A DNA stretch of 9,983 nt from Calditrichaeota bacterium AABM5.125.24 (GCA_002127415.1 MWJR01000104.1:1-9983); one strand, 5' to 3'; shown: positions 1 to 7,250, counted from the stretch's first letter. A program made the numbers and translations. The notes: generated by a model from the letters alone, not told the origin.

Positions 1-60
1 TATTATGGAATATCAGAGAGATAGGCAGTTATTTCTGTCAAGTGATCCGGGAGGTTAGCA

Positions 61-2544
61 ATGGATATTTCCAGGACATTCATGAAGACAGCGTTGGCTA
101 TAGTGGCGGCTGCCTGCTGGTTAAGCGGCTGCACCGAGGAGAAGACGGTGGTCGCGCCGCCGGTGGACCACCTTGCGCCTCGTCTTGAATGGATCGCGCC
201 TGAGAGCGGCGCTGAACTCAACGAAACCGTCGAACTCACCTTCACTGCCTACGATGAAGGCGGCATCAGCCGACTGAACATCTACCGCAACGGCTTCTCC
301 CCACCCGACTGGAGCATACCCGCCAGCGAAGACACCCTATACACCGTAACCTGGGACACCCGCGAGGTCGATGATGGCGACTTTATCCTCGAGGTGCGGG
401 CCTGGGATGTGGCGGGCAATGTGGGTATCAGCCCGGCGTTGGTGGTCAGGGTTGTCAACCGCCATCCTTCGACCATCGAGTGGCTTTCACCCCGGCCGGG
501 CGGTGAACTGTCGGGGGAGGTCGAATTGCGCTTCCGGATAAGTGAGGGTGTCGGCATGGACTCCGTCCGTGTCTTCAAGAACGGCTGCACCCCGCCCGAA
601 TTCTATCTGCCGGGTCATCCGGAGGAGGATTATCGCCTTCTGTGGGATACCGCCGCCGACTCGGACGGGGTCTATATCCTCGAGATTAGGGCTTGGGATG
701 TTGCCGGCAGATTGGTGGTCAGCCCGGCGCTGCTGGTTCTGGTGAAGAACAACCCCGACCCACCGCCAGAAGACAGGACACCACCACTGACCGCCTGGGT
801 ATCGCCGGAACCGGGCTCGGAGGTCGAGGGCACGGTTCAGCTGCGCTTCCAGATACTGGACGACATTGGGGTGGACAGCGTCCGGGTCTATAAGAACGGC
901 TTCTCGCCGCCGGAGTTCTACCTGTCGGGTCATCCGGAGCTCGATTACCAGCTCATATGGGAGACCGCCGCCGATTCCGACGGTGTTTATCTGCTGGAGG
1001 TGCGCGCCTGGGATGAGGCGGGGAATATGGGGACAAGTCCGTCACTATTGGTGATTGTGAGGAACAACCCGGAGCCGCCGCCGGATCTGACTCCACCCGA
1101 TGTCTGGTGGACAGCCCCTGAGCCGGGCAGCACCCTTCAGGATACGGTAAGGATGCAGGTCAGGGTCTATGACGAGAGCGGGGTGGACTCTGCCCGATTG
1201 CTGAAGAACGGTGCGGTGGTTGTAACATTTCCCACTTATGCCAGTAGAGCCTGCCCCGGCGAAAGCCGGGGGGAGGGACAAAGAGGGGGTCGGTATCGTC
1301 TGTGGGGAGAGTCACCCCCCCTTACTCCCCCCCCACTTCGCAGGGGGGGAAGAATCGTGGCGTCGGTTGTTCAGGACACCCTGACCTACCTCTGGGACAC
1401 CTGCGCCGATTCTGACGGCGTTTATATCTGGGAGACGCGCGCCTGGGACGCTGCAGGGAATGTGGGGATCAGCCCGGCGCTGCTGGTGCGTGTGAAGAAC
1501 TACGAAGGTCCTCCGCCCGACGACCACACCCCGCCGGCTGTGGCCTGGCGGTCGCCGGAGCCGGGCTCCGAGGTCGAGGGAACCGTCGAGCTGCGCTGCG
1601 ACGCTCTGGACGACGACGCGGTGGACTCCGTTATGTTCTTCATCAACGGCCGCAGCCCGGATGGATTCACGCTGCCGGGGCATCCGGAGGTGGGATACTC
1701 GGTCTTCTGGGCTACAGATTCGGTTGAGGACGGCTCATATTTCATAGAGGTTCGCGCCTGGGATCGATCGGGCAACATCGGCTCGGCCCCGGCAGTGCTG
1801 CTCCAAGTCTGGAACCGCCGCCCCCGCCTCATCTGGGTGCCGGATGATTATGAGACGATTCAGGAGGCGATTAACGCTTCTGAAGACGGAGATACGGTCA
1901 GGGTAAGACCGGGAACTTATAGGGAGGGGTTGCGTTTAATGGGTAAAAATATTAGATTGGAGAGTGAGGAAGGTCCTGAACATACTACTATTGATGGTCG
2001 GAAATTTGGTGTTGGAATCTTATGTTGGGAAGGAGAGGGTTTAGGCACAATCATTCGTGGATTTACATTCATTACTGAATGGCACGGCATTAATGTTTTA
2101 AATCCGAGTCGAGTAAGCATTTACAACTCCATATTCAAAGATAATCCTCAATATGGTGTTTGGATGGATGATTCAAATACTAATATTTTTAATTGCATTT
2201 TTGATGGCTGTCAAGTTGGGGGTATAGGTTTAGCATATTCTAACGGAAAGATTAGAAATTCTATTTTTGTAAATAACGCCTATGGGATAATGAATTATCG
2301 ATATTGGAATACTACATTAGATTATGGGTGGAGTTTGTTCTGGCAAAACGATTCTTCAGATTATTATAGACTTGAGGCAAGTCCAAATGATATAGAGGGC
2401 GATCCTCTTTTTATTGAAGGGACCTATCATTTATCAAACGACTCTCCCGCTATTGACGCTGGAGATCCATCAATTCTTGACCTAGATCGTTCAAGGTCGG
2501 ATATCGGTGTATATGGTGGACCCTTCGCATATAACAACAACTAA
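61..2544 (+). CDS. Large lipoprotein: five Ig-like repeats plus C-terminal right-handed beta-helix
   Basis: A predicted secreted lipoprotein of 827 residues. The N-terminus has a hydrophobic signal (about residues 8-20) and the lipobox LSGC, so Cys24 is the likely lipidated residue. Five Ig-like repeats follow at about residues 41-132, 138-229, 243-334, 347-479 and 494-583. Each has a core like SP-PGSEV-G-V-LR, then V-KNG, then SDGVY-LE-RAWD-AGN-G-SPALLV-V. Proline-rich linkers (PDPPPEDRTPP type) separate them. Residues 596-822 form a beta-helix domain starting YETIQEAINASEDGDTVRV and ending DIGVYGG, as in parallel beta-helix repeat proteins. The start at 61 is supported by GGGAGG at 49-54; an alternative start is Met8. 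Repeat 4 carries a foreign insertion of about 45 residues (about 391-437), and the beta-helix part is clearly AT-richer than the rest. The likely role is cell-surface or envelope adhesion or carbohydrate contact, but the ligand is unknown and no catalytic residues are evident. Confidence 0.9.
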   Translation: MDISRTFMKTALAIVAAACWLSGCTEEKTVVAPPVDHLAPRLEWIAPESGAELNETVELTFTAYDEGGISRLNIYRNGFSPPDWSIPASEDTLYTVTWDTREVDDGDFILEVRAWDVAGNVGISPALVVRVVNRHPSTIEWLSPRPGGELSGEVELRFRISEGVGMDSVRVFKNGCTPPEFYLPGHPEEDYRLLWDTAADSDGVYILEIRAWDVAGRLVVSPALLVLVKNNPDPPPEDRTPPLTAWVSPEPGSEVEGTVQLRFQILDDIGVDSVRVYKNGFSPPEFYLSGHPELDYQLIWETAADSDGVYLLEVRAWDEAGNMGTSPSLLVIVRNNPEPPPDLTPPDVWWTAPEPGSTLQDTVRMQVRVYDESGVDSARLLKNGAVVVTFPTYASRACPGESRGEGQRGGRYRLWGESPPLTPPPLRRGGRIVASVVQDTLTYLWDTCADSDGVYIWETRAWDAAGNVGISPALLVRVKNYEGPPPDDHTPPAVAWRSPEPGSEVEGTVELRCDALDDDAVDSVMFFINGRSPDGFTLPGHPEVGYSVFWATDSVEDGSYFIEVRAWDRSGNIGSAPAVLLQVWNRRPRLIWVPDDYETIQEAINASEDGDTVRVRPGTYREGLRLMGKNIRLESEEGPEHTTIDGRKFGVGILCWEGEGLGTIIRGFTFITEWHGINVLNPSRVSIYNSIFKDNPQYGVWMDDSNTNIFNCIFDGCQVGGIGLAYSNGKIRNSIFVNNAYGIMNYRYWNTTLDYGWSLFWQNDSSDYYRLEASPNDIEGDPLFIEGTYHLSNDSPAIDAGDPSILDLDRSRSDIGVYGGPFAYNNN
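1231..1371 (+). repeat. In-frame insertion of hairpin-rich repeat DNA inside the lipoprotein gene
   Basis: This stretch interrupts Ig repeat 4 between the KNG strand and the next TYLWDT strand, where the four sister repeats have only about 10-20 residues. It holds a hairpin CCCCGGC-GAAA-GCCGGGG (1254-1271) and a second one of seven C (1328-1334), ACTTCGCA, seven G (1343-1349). Its translation (residues about 391-437) contains ESPPLTPPPLRRGG, a low-complexity peptide unlike the Ig fold. This looks like a dispersed intergenic palindromic element captured without breaking the frame. The exact edges are uncertain. Confidence 0.7.
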
Positions 2545-2562
2545 AAGGAAAGGAGTTAGAAA

Positions 2563-3015
2563 ATGGCTTGGGGTAATCAAGGTAACATCCCGCACGCTGG
2601 TCAGAACATGGAGTCGCCGTTAGGCGAGACTCTTTCCGTCGGCGGCCTTGTGACCGCCCTCACCAACCTAACAGTTAATGGGCGGGTTATGGCTGCAGGT
2701 GGGTTGGTTCTCAGAAGAGATCCCGACGCCATTCTGCACGTAGCCGTCGAGGACCCTGGAACCGACTTGAGAGTTGGCGAGAACGAGGAAACCGGGTCGG
2801 TCATCATCGGCAATCCGCGGGACCCAGATAATCTGGTTGAGGTTCACCCCCCGCTTGTAGTGGGAACTCAGGACAATGCTGGAAACATTGATGCCAATGG
2901 TGCGGTTGGTGGGTTAGGTCAACCTCTGCATATCGGCACCGGGAATACGACCCGCAACGTGGTCGGCTGGTTCGACGCAGCGGGAGTCCATGTTCAACCT
3001 GTGGGCCCGATTTGA
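2563..3015 (+). CDS. Hypothetical protein, 150 residues, second gene of the lipoprotein operon
   Basis: I do not recognise this protein. It starts 18 bases after the lipoprotein stop, with a strong AAGGAG-type ribosome binding site at 2549-2554, so the two genes are probably cotranscribed. It has no signal peptide and no membrane segment. Composition is rich in Gly, Asn, Val and Asp, with short patterns such as VGGLVTALTNLTVNGRVMAA, IIGNPRDPDN, VVGTQDNAGN and IGTGNTTRNVVG. This spacing suggests beta-structure with repeated turns, as in repetitive surface or fibre-like proteins, but that is an inference from composition only. The C-terminus (GWFDAAGVHVQPVGPI) looks complete. Its partner may be the lipoprotein upstream; nothing in the sequence shows a reaction or ligand. 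Confidence 0.75.
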   Translation: MAWGNQGNIPHAGQNMESPLGETLSVGGLVTALTNLTVNGRVMAAGGLVLRRDPDAILHVAVEDPGTDLRVGENEETGSVIIGNPRDPDNLVEVHPPLVVGTQDNAGNIDANGAVGGLGQPLHIGTGNTTRNVVGWFDAAGVHVQPVGPI

Positions 3016-3024
3016 GATGTGAAA

Positions 3025-3046
3025 CCCGGGTTGCGAGCAACCCGGG
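3025..3046. terminator. Perfect palindrome after the lipoprotein operon, possible terminator or REP-like element
   Basis: CCCGGGTTGC (3025-3034) and GCAACCCGGG (3037-3046) form a 10-bp stem with a two-base GA centre, ten bases after the stop of the 150-residue protein. No T-tract follows on either side, so it is not a classic intrinsic terminator. It could end or stabilise the upstream mRNA, or be a dispersed palindromic repeat. It lies between that operon and the rRNA promoter. Confidence 0.5.
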
Positions 3047-3086
3047 CCACCCGTCAGCGAAATATTGTATTTCCACGGCACCCCCC

Positions 3087-3115
3087 TTGACAAGGGGGGT
3101 TATTAGTATTATATT
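3087..3115 (+). promoter_or_regulatory. Ribosomal RNA operon promoter (-35 TTGACA, -10 TATATT)
   Basis: A perfect -35 box TTGACA (3087-3092) is followed after exactly 17 bases by TATATT (3110-3115), five of six matches to the sigma-70 consensus. The predicted start is near 3122, giving a leader of about 125 bases before the 16S. An AT-rich patch at 3058-3073 could act as an UP element, but GC-rich DNA separates it from the -35 box. The -35 box sits in the middle of a perfect palindrome (3081-3099: six C, TTG, A, CAA, six G). No second strong promoter was seen before the 16S. Confidence 0.75.
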
Positions 3116-3174
3116 GAGGTTTGCCTGAACGGGAGGGTTGCGGGCCCTTGTGCCGGCATCCCGACTTGGAAGGC

Positions 3175-3186
3175 GGCTCTTTGACA
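3175..3186 (+). promoter_or_regulatory. boxA antitermination element in the 16S leader
   Basis: GGCTCTTTGACA closely matches the bacterial rRNA boxA (E. coli TGCTCTTTAACA), which binds NusB/S10 and assembles the rRNA antitermination complex. Its position is canonical: after the promoter and about 60 bases before the 16S. The 3' part of boxA (TTGACA, 3181-3186) is also the first strand of the pre-16S processing stem. The same CTCTTTGACA string recurs three times downstream in the toxin-antitoxin array. Confidence 0.8.
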
Positions 3187-3219
3187 GACGCGCGCGGTCG
3201 GGCAAAGTCGATGCCTGAC
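3181..3219 (+). other. 5' strand of the pre-16S processing stem
   Basis: TTGACA (3181-3186) and ACGCGCGCGG (3188-3197) pair with CCGCGCGCGT-TGTCAA (4866-4881), giving 16 pairs with one bulged G at 3187. Further in, CGATG (3210-3214) can pair with CATCG (4851-4855), and CCTGA (3215-3219) with TCAGG (4841-4845). Such a long helix around the 16S is the usual RNase III substrate in rRNA maturation. The order of the pairing blocks is collinear, which supports a real stem. Confidence 0.75.
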
Positions 3220-3247
3220 TGCGAAGATACATGCTTTATATATCTTT

Positions 3248-4793
<1,546 letters not shown>

Positions 4794-4840
4794 GGAGTTA
4801 AAGGACGGGAAAGACCCTGAAAAGGGAGCCTGGCCCGCCC

Positions 4841-4881
4841 TCAGGTCGAACATCGGCCGACCCCGCCGCGCGCGTTGTCAA
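4841..4881 (+). other. 3' strand of the pre-16S processing stem
   Basis: CCGCGCGCGT and TGTCAA (4866-4881) are complementary to the leader at 3181-3197. CATCG (4851-4855) and TCAGG (4841-4845) match inner leader blocks. The stem therefore closes about 75-90 bases beyond the 16S 3' end. Its outer edge overlaps the first unit of the AT-rich tandem repeat at 4874. Confidence 0.7.
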
Positions 4882-4978
4882 TTAAAAATTAAAAGTTGTC
4901 AATTAAAAATTAAAAATATGAGCGACTGATTTCGTTTGTTGGCGTTTTTTCTGATTTATAATTTTTCATTTTTAATTT
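4874..4978. repeat. AT-rich tandem and inverted repeat in the 16S to tRNA-Ile spacer
   Basis: A 21-base unit (GTTGTCAATTAAAAATTAAA plus A) occurs twice in tandem, at 4874-4894 and 4895-4915. The strand then turns back: 4901-4919 (AATTAAAAATTAAAAATAT) is nearly the reverse complement of 4958-4978, with a central loop of about 40 bases. The layout resembles a small dispersed element with inverted ends (MITE-like) in otherwise GC-rich rRNA spacer. No gene is visible, and I cannot tell whether it moves. Confidence 0.6.
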
Positions 4979-4982
4979 CTAT

Positions 4983-5056
<74 letters not shown>

Positions 5057-5127
5057 CCGGGTCGGGCGGGGCGCGTAACCGGGCCCGAGTACCGAGTACA
5101 ATCCCCGCGTTACTCTCCCCTCAGATG

Positions 5128-5135
5128 ACGCGGGG
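5128..5135 (+). other. Inverted repeat overlapping the 5' end of tRNA-Ala
   Basis: CCCCGCGT (5103-5110) is complementary to ACGCGGGG (5128-5135), whose last four bases are the start of the tRNA-Ala acceptor stem. In the precursor this stem would compete with the acceptor helix, so it could affect 5' processing. It may also be a chance pairing in GC-rich spacer. Confidence 0.4.
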
Positions 5136-5204
5136 AATTAGCTCAGATGGGAGAGCGCCGGCTTTGCAAGCCGGAGGTCACCGGTTCAAACCCGGTATTC
5201 TCCA
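5132..5204 (+). tRNA. alaT: tRNA-Ala (anticodon TGC)
   Basis: The acceptor stem GGGGAAT (5132-5138) pairs with ATTCTCC (5197-5203, one G-U), with discriminator A5204. The anticodon arm is CCGGC-TTTGCAA-GCCGG with anticodon TGC at 5165-5167. The T-loop GGTTCAAACC is canonical. CCA is not encoded. In the usual operon the 23S gene follows; here the next genes are hicB and hicA. Confidence 0.97.
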
Positions 5205-5218
5205 CAAGGTTCATCATC

Positions 5219-5282
5219 ATTCCAGCGAAGGCATGTCCCTGCGCCTGTCCCTGCGAAGGCAGGGGAAAGCAGGGGCTGGAAT
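5219..5282. repeat. Palindromic dispersed-type element after tRNA-Ala
   Basis: The ends ATTCCAGC (5219-5226) and GCTGGAAT (5275-5282) are perfect 8-base inverted repeats. Inside, CCCTGC-GAAG-GCAGGG (5249-5264) makes a second hairpin, and CCCTGCG/CCTGTCCCTGCG are repeated. It resembles an intergenic palindromic repeat. It sits where the array begins and could mark an insertion edge. It has no coding potential. Confidence 0.6.
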
Positions 5283-5297
5283 TCAGGAATTTACCAG

Positions 5298-5328
5298 ACT
5301 ATGCTGCGCTTGAAACCCGGCGGGAACA
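5298..5328 (+). repeat. Family R repeat, copy 1 (degenerate)
   Basis: Only the 3' half of the family is present: TGCTGCGCTTGAAA (5302-5315) and then CCCGGCGGGAAC, identical to the tail of copy 2. The 5' half (hairpin and AGCCGACAG block) is missing or too diverged to see. It is the first copy of the array, just before the first hicB. Confidence 0.65.
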
Positions 5329-5353
5329 TACCGAGACAGTCTTATAAGAATAC

Positions 5354-5578
5354 ATGAAAAATCTTAAAATAATTGTTGAGAAGCATCCTGATGGCTATGT
5401 TGCCTACCCACTGGGTATAAAGGGGGTAGTCGTTGGTCAGGGCGACACTTACGATGATGCTCTTTCAGATATAAAATCGGCGATCAGATTTCATATGGAG
5501 ACATTCGGTCCTGACGTTCTGCTGGTTGATCCTCCTGTGCTGGAGGCGTATATTGCCGACACCGAAGTAGAAGCATGA
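5354..5578 (+). CDS. hicB: HicB-family antitoxin, unit 1
   Basis: A 74-residue protein of the HicB antitoxin type. HicB binds and blocks its partner HicA, an mRNA-cleaving toxin. The short HicB fold is visible: a beta-hairpin start (MKNLKIIVEKHPDGYVAYPL), the GVVVGQGDTYDDALSDIKSA segment that opens the main helix, and a C-terminal PPVLEAYIADTEVEA strand and tail. It has no added helix-turn-helix or ribbon-helix-helix domain, so repression of its own promoter would need another factor. The ATG at 5354 is the only sensible start. The upstream bases (TTATAAGAATAC) contain no clear ribosome binding site. hicA follows one base after the stop, so translation is probably coupled. Confidence 0.9.
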   Translation: MKNLKIIVEKHPDGYVAYPLGIKGVVVGQGDTYDDALSDIKSAIRFHMETFGPDVLLVDPPVLEAYIADTEVEA

Positions 5579-5579
5579 T

Positions 5580-5813
5580 GTGAAATTTCCTGTTGACGCA
5601 CCGAAAAGGAAAGTAATCAGAGCATTTGAACGATTGGGATTCCAATTGGTGGAGGAAGCAGAGCATGTGGCGATGCGGCGGATCTATGAGGATGGAACTG
5701 AAACCCCTTTAACAATGCCCAATCATCCCCGGATTAAGGGATCAACGCTCAGAACGATTTGCACACAAGCGGGCATTAGCCGTGATGAGTTCTTGAAAGC
5801 CTATTACGATTAA
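5580..5813 (+). CDS. hicA: HicA-family toxin, unit 1 (GTG start, catalytic motif altered)
   Basis: A 77-residue protein of the HicA mRNA-interferase family, with a small dsRNA-binding-like fold. It has the start KRKVIRAFERLGFQLVEEAE, the strand around His29 and Arg-rich RRIY, the PNHPRIKGSTLRTICTQAG block that ends in the second helix, and the C-terminal ISRDEFLKAYY. The usual G-S-H at the catalytic histidine is A-E-H here, with His29 kept. GTG at 5580 is used because the hicB stop is at 5576-5578 and no other start keeps the N-terminal helix. The stop codon forms the beginning of repeat R2. The function is inferred from family and pairing. Confidence 0.88.
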   Translation: MKFPVDAPKRKVIRAFERLGFQLVEEAEHVAMRRIYEDGTETPLTMPNHPRIKGSTLRTICTQAGISRDEFLKAYYD

Positions 5814-5883
5814 AACCCGCAAACATGCGTGGTGAAGGAGAAGCAGCCGACAGGTTGCGATGCGATTGAAACCCGGCGGGAAC
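5811..5883 (+). repeat. Family R repeat, copy 2 (best full copy)
   Basis: It starts at the hicA stop codon (TAAAACCCGC) and ends at CCCGGCGGGAAC. The 27-base core at 5844-5870 is identical in copies 2, 3 and 4. GCAGCC-GACA-GGTTGC can form a 6-bp hairpin. Alternatively, GGTT-G-CGAT-GCG-ATTG-A-AACC (5853-5873) folds into a hairpin with one mismatch and a three-base loop. No promoter with normal spacing is visible in it. Confidence 0.85.
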
Positions 5884-5904
5884 GAAAATCCGAGTTAGGT
5901 TAAA

Positions 5905-6132
5905 ATGGAAAAGATTGAAAATTACACAGCCAGATATGTGAGAACTGAGAGTGGCTACCTGGGGCAGCTAATAGAATGGCCCGAAGTTGTCACGGAAGGC
6001 AGGGACTTGGATGATGCTCGAGAGAGCTTGCGAGATGCGTTGAATGAGATGATGCTGGCGTATAAGGATTTGAACAGGGAGCTTCCCAGAGGATCAGCTC
6101 TCTTCGAACCGATGCCGGTCGTAGTAAGTTAA
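5905..6132 (+). CDS. hicB: HicB-family antitoxin, unit 2
   Basis: A 75-residue HicB antitoxin. The pattern is typical: an N-terminal strand (NYTARYVRTESGYLGQLIEW), the central VTEGRDLDDARESLRDALNE where the helix begins, a long helix to about residue 57, and the C-terminal PRGSALFEPMPVVVS strand. No DNA-binding extension is present. The upstream region has only a weak AGG (TTAGGTTAAA) as a ribosome binding site. The partner hicA starts two bases after the stop. Identity to the unit 1 HicB is low outside the family pattern, so the two units are not recent duplicates. Confidence 0.92.
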   Translation: MEKIENYTARYVRTESGYLGQLIEWPEVVTEGRDLDDARESLRDALNEMMLAYKDLNRELPRGSALFEPMPVVVS

Positions 6133-6133
6133 T

Positions 6134-6322
6134 GTGCCTGTTAAACGAAGAGATTTAGTGCGATATTTGGAAGAGAATGACTTCTCTCTATTGCGAGAGG
6201 GTAGGAATCACAGCATATATCACAATGGGGTGGAGACAATACCAGTCAAGCGACATAAAACATTTGATAGAATAACTGCTAACGAGATCTGCAAGCAGGC
6301 TGGATTGAAGCCGAAGTTCTAA
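6134..6322 (+). CDS. hicA: HicA-family toxin, unit 2 (GTG start)
   Basis: A 62-residue HicA toxin, typical compact length. The first helix is KRRDLVRYLEENDFSLLREG, followed by the catalytic strand GRNHSIYHN with His26, then TIPVKRHKTFDRITANEICK and the C-terminal KQAGLKP. It would be an RNA-binding mRNA interferase kept silent by the upstream HicB. The GTG at 6134 lies in the usual near-overlap with the hicB stop; an ATG at 6132 is out of frame. Repeat R3 begins right after its TAA. Confidence 0.92.
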   Translation: MPVKRRDLVRYLEENDFSLLREGRNHSIYHNGVETIPVKRHKTFDRITANEICKQAGLKPKF

Positions 6323-6391
6323 GATGGCTTGGCCTAACGGCGGTGAAGGGGAAGCAGCCGACAGGTTGCGATGCGATTGAAGCCAGAAGGG
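6323..6391 (+). repeat. Family R repeat, copy 3
   Basis: The 27-base core at 6355-6381 is identical to copies 2 and 4. The 5' part differs (GGCCTAACGGCGG in place of the CCCGC hairpin), and the tail is GCCAGAAGGGA. The second hairpin is kept, because AGCC replaces AACC and T-G wobbles pair. The tail merges with the ribosome binding site of the next gene. Confidence 0.82.
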
Positions 6392-6407
6392 ATTGGAAGG
6401 CTATTTA

Positions 6408-6587
6408 ATGAATGAGAAACAGCGGGATTATATTACATCTATTATCAAGATCGTTTTCACTATCATGTTTGGTGGTCTGGCTGCAGGGAGACTCTTTGAA
6501 TTAAGCCTGAACTTGACTTCTTACATGATATCAATCTTATCCATGACTTTAATTTTAATTGCGGGGTATTTTCTTCAGAGAGGATAG
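6408..6587 (+). CDS. Small two-helix membrane protein (59 residues)
   Basis: A short membrane protein I do not recognise. After MNEKQRDYITS come two hydrophobic stretches, about residues 12-29 (IKIVFTIMFGGLAAGRLF) and 36-54 (TSYMISILSMTLILIAGYF), ending LQRG. ATG 6408 is preferred: GGAAGG at 6395-6400 is correctly spaced, while an earlier TTG at 6393 lies within the ribosome binding site region. The gene is followed after three bases by a second tiny membrane protein. In an array of toxin-antitoxin pairs the two could form a membrane toxin with a partner, or be unrelated cargo; no sequence evidence decides. Confidence 0.7.
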   Translation: MNEKQRDYITSIIKIVFTIMFGGLAAGRLFELSLNLTSYMISILSMTLILIAGYFLQRG

Positions 6588-6590
6588 GAA

Positions 6591-6707
6591 GTGGATTACT
6601 ATACTACATTAGCGTTCTTGGGAGGATTCGGGCTGTTTATGGTATTGCTTCTGATGTTCATTGGACATCTTCAAGACCGCCGTAAGCAGCGGAAGGAGCA
6701 TACCTAA
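6591..6707 (+). CDS. Tiny membrane protein (38 residues, GTG start)
   Basis: Translation gives 38 residues: MDYYTTLAFLGGFGLFMVLL, then LMFIGHLQDRRKQRKEHT. One hydrophobic helix of about 18-20 residues is followed by a strongly basic tail, typical of single-pass small membrane proteins. GTG at 6591 is three bases after the stop of the two-helix protein, and AGGATAGGAA upstream may serve as a ribosome binding site. It is too short for most gene callers. The coding call rests on spacing, the clean helix-plus-basic-tail pattern and the stop just before repeat R4. The function is unknown. Confidence 0.6.
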   Translation: MDYYTTLAFLGGFGLFMVLLLMFIGHLQDRRKQRKEHT

Positions 6708-6717
6708 GCCGCTCTAT

Positions 6718-6792
6718 ATTAACCCGCAAACAGGCGAGGGTGAAGGGTAAACAGCCGACAGGTTGCGATGCGATTGAAATATGGTGGGAACT
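6718..6792 (+). repeat. Family R repeat, copy 4
   Basis: It begins ATTAACCCGCAAACAGGCG and keeps the identical 27-base core at 6752-6778, then TATGGTGGGAACTG. The tail has changed CCC to TAT, which creates an ATG at 6781 inside the repeat. That is why I do not use 6781 as the start of the next gene. Confidence 0.82.
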
Positions 6793-6804
6793 GAACTTGG
6801 GACT

Positions 6805-7044
6805 ATGAAAGACTTCTCGTTTACACCCTACTTTGAAAATGAAGTCTTGCGCAAGCGACCTTATATCAAGAAAGAATGGTGCATCCAGGTTATCACAAAT
6901 CCGATTCGTGTTGAGAGACAGGAAGACAATCGTTTTCGATTTTGGGGCAAAGTTCCGGAGTCAGGGGATAAAGTCCTTAGGGTGGTAACGCTTGATAATA
7001 AAAGTATAATCCATAATGCCTTTTTCGACAGGGGATTCAAGTAA
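6805..7044 (+). CDS. DUF4258-like putative toxin
   Basis: A 79-residue protein reading MKDFSFTPYFENEVLRKRPY at the start, with EWCIQVITNPIRVE, RFRFWGKVPESGDKVLRVVT and IHNAFFDRGF following. This is the pattern of small proteins annotated as DUF4258 or DUF4258-like that sit beside DUF2283 genes and are thought to be RelE-like toxins. That assignment comes from memory of the family, not from a search. I place the start at ATG 6805, with TTGGGA just upstream, because the earlier in-frame ATG at 6781 belongs to repeat R4. The stop TAA overlaps the DUF2283 start by one base, so the two are translationally coupled. Confidence 0.8.
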   Translation: MKDFSFTPYFENEVLRKRPYIKKEWCIQVITNPIRVERQEDNRFRFWGKVPESGDKVLRVVTLDNKSIIHNAFFDRGFK

Positions 7045-7250
7045 TGAAGCTCAGCTATTATCCCGACACCGATTCGCTTTACATTGACCTCTCCGAGCGT
7101 CCCAGCGCTGACAGCCGCGTGATTTCGGAAGGGGTGGTTCTGGACTACGACAAAAACGGGAATATAGTCGGTATAGACATAGACAACGCCAGCCGCAAGC
7201 TGAACCTGCGGGAACTGAGAATATCGAAGCTGCCGGTGGAAGGGGCGTAG
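7044..7250 (+). CDS. DUF2283 family protein, putative antitoxin
   Basis: A 68-residue protein with the hallmark DUF2283 sequence: YYPDTDSLYIDLSERPSADS, then EGVVLDYDKNGNIVGIDIDN, then ASRKL. The family is a small all-beta domain found very often next to DUF4258-like genes, and it is taken to be the antitoxin. The ATG at 7044 overlaps the previous TAA (TAATG). No separate DNA-binding part is visible. Repeat R5 starts directly after its TAG. Base composition is slightly richer in GC than the upstream partner. Confidence 0.92.
   Translation: MKLSYYPDTDSLYIDLSERPSADSRVISEGVVLDYDKNGNIVGIDIDNASRKLNLRELRISKLPVEGA

Noticed and set aside
3..245. Minus-strand reading frame opposite the lipoprotein start
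   Set aside because: It lies antisense to a gene with signal peptide, lipobox and ribosome binding site, and has no recognisable family.
5125..5347. Reading frames covering tRNA-Ala and the palindromic element
   Set aside because: They start in the tRNA and read through repeats. Composition is explained by the tRNA and there is no family match.
5310..5348. TTGAAA in the R repeats as a -35 box for each unit
   Set aside because: No -10 box is found at 16-18 bases in the copies; the AT-rich hexamers that exist have wrong and variable spacing.
6781..6804. ATG 6781 as the start of the DUF4258-like gene
   Set aside because: It lies in the tail of repeat R4 and adds eight residues unlike the family. 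ATG 6805 has a better ribosome binding site and matches the usual N-terminus.
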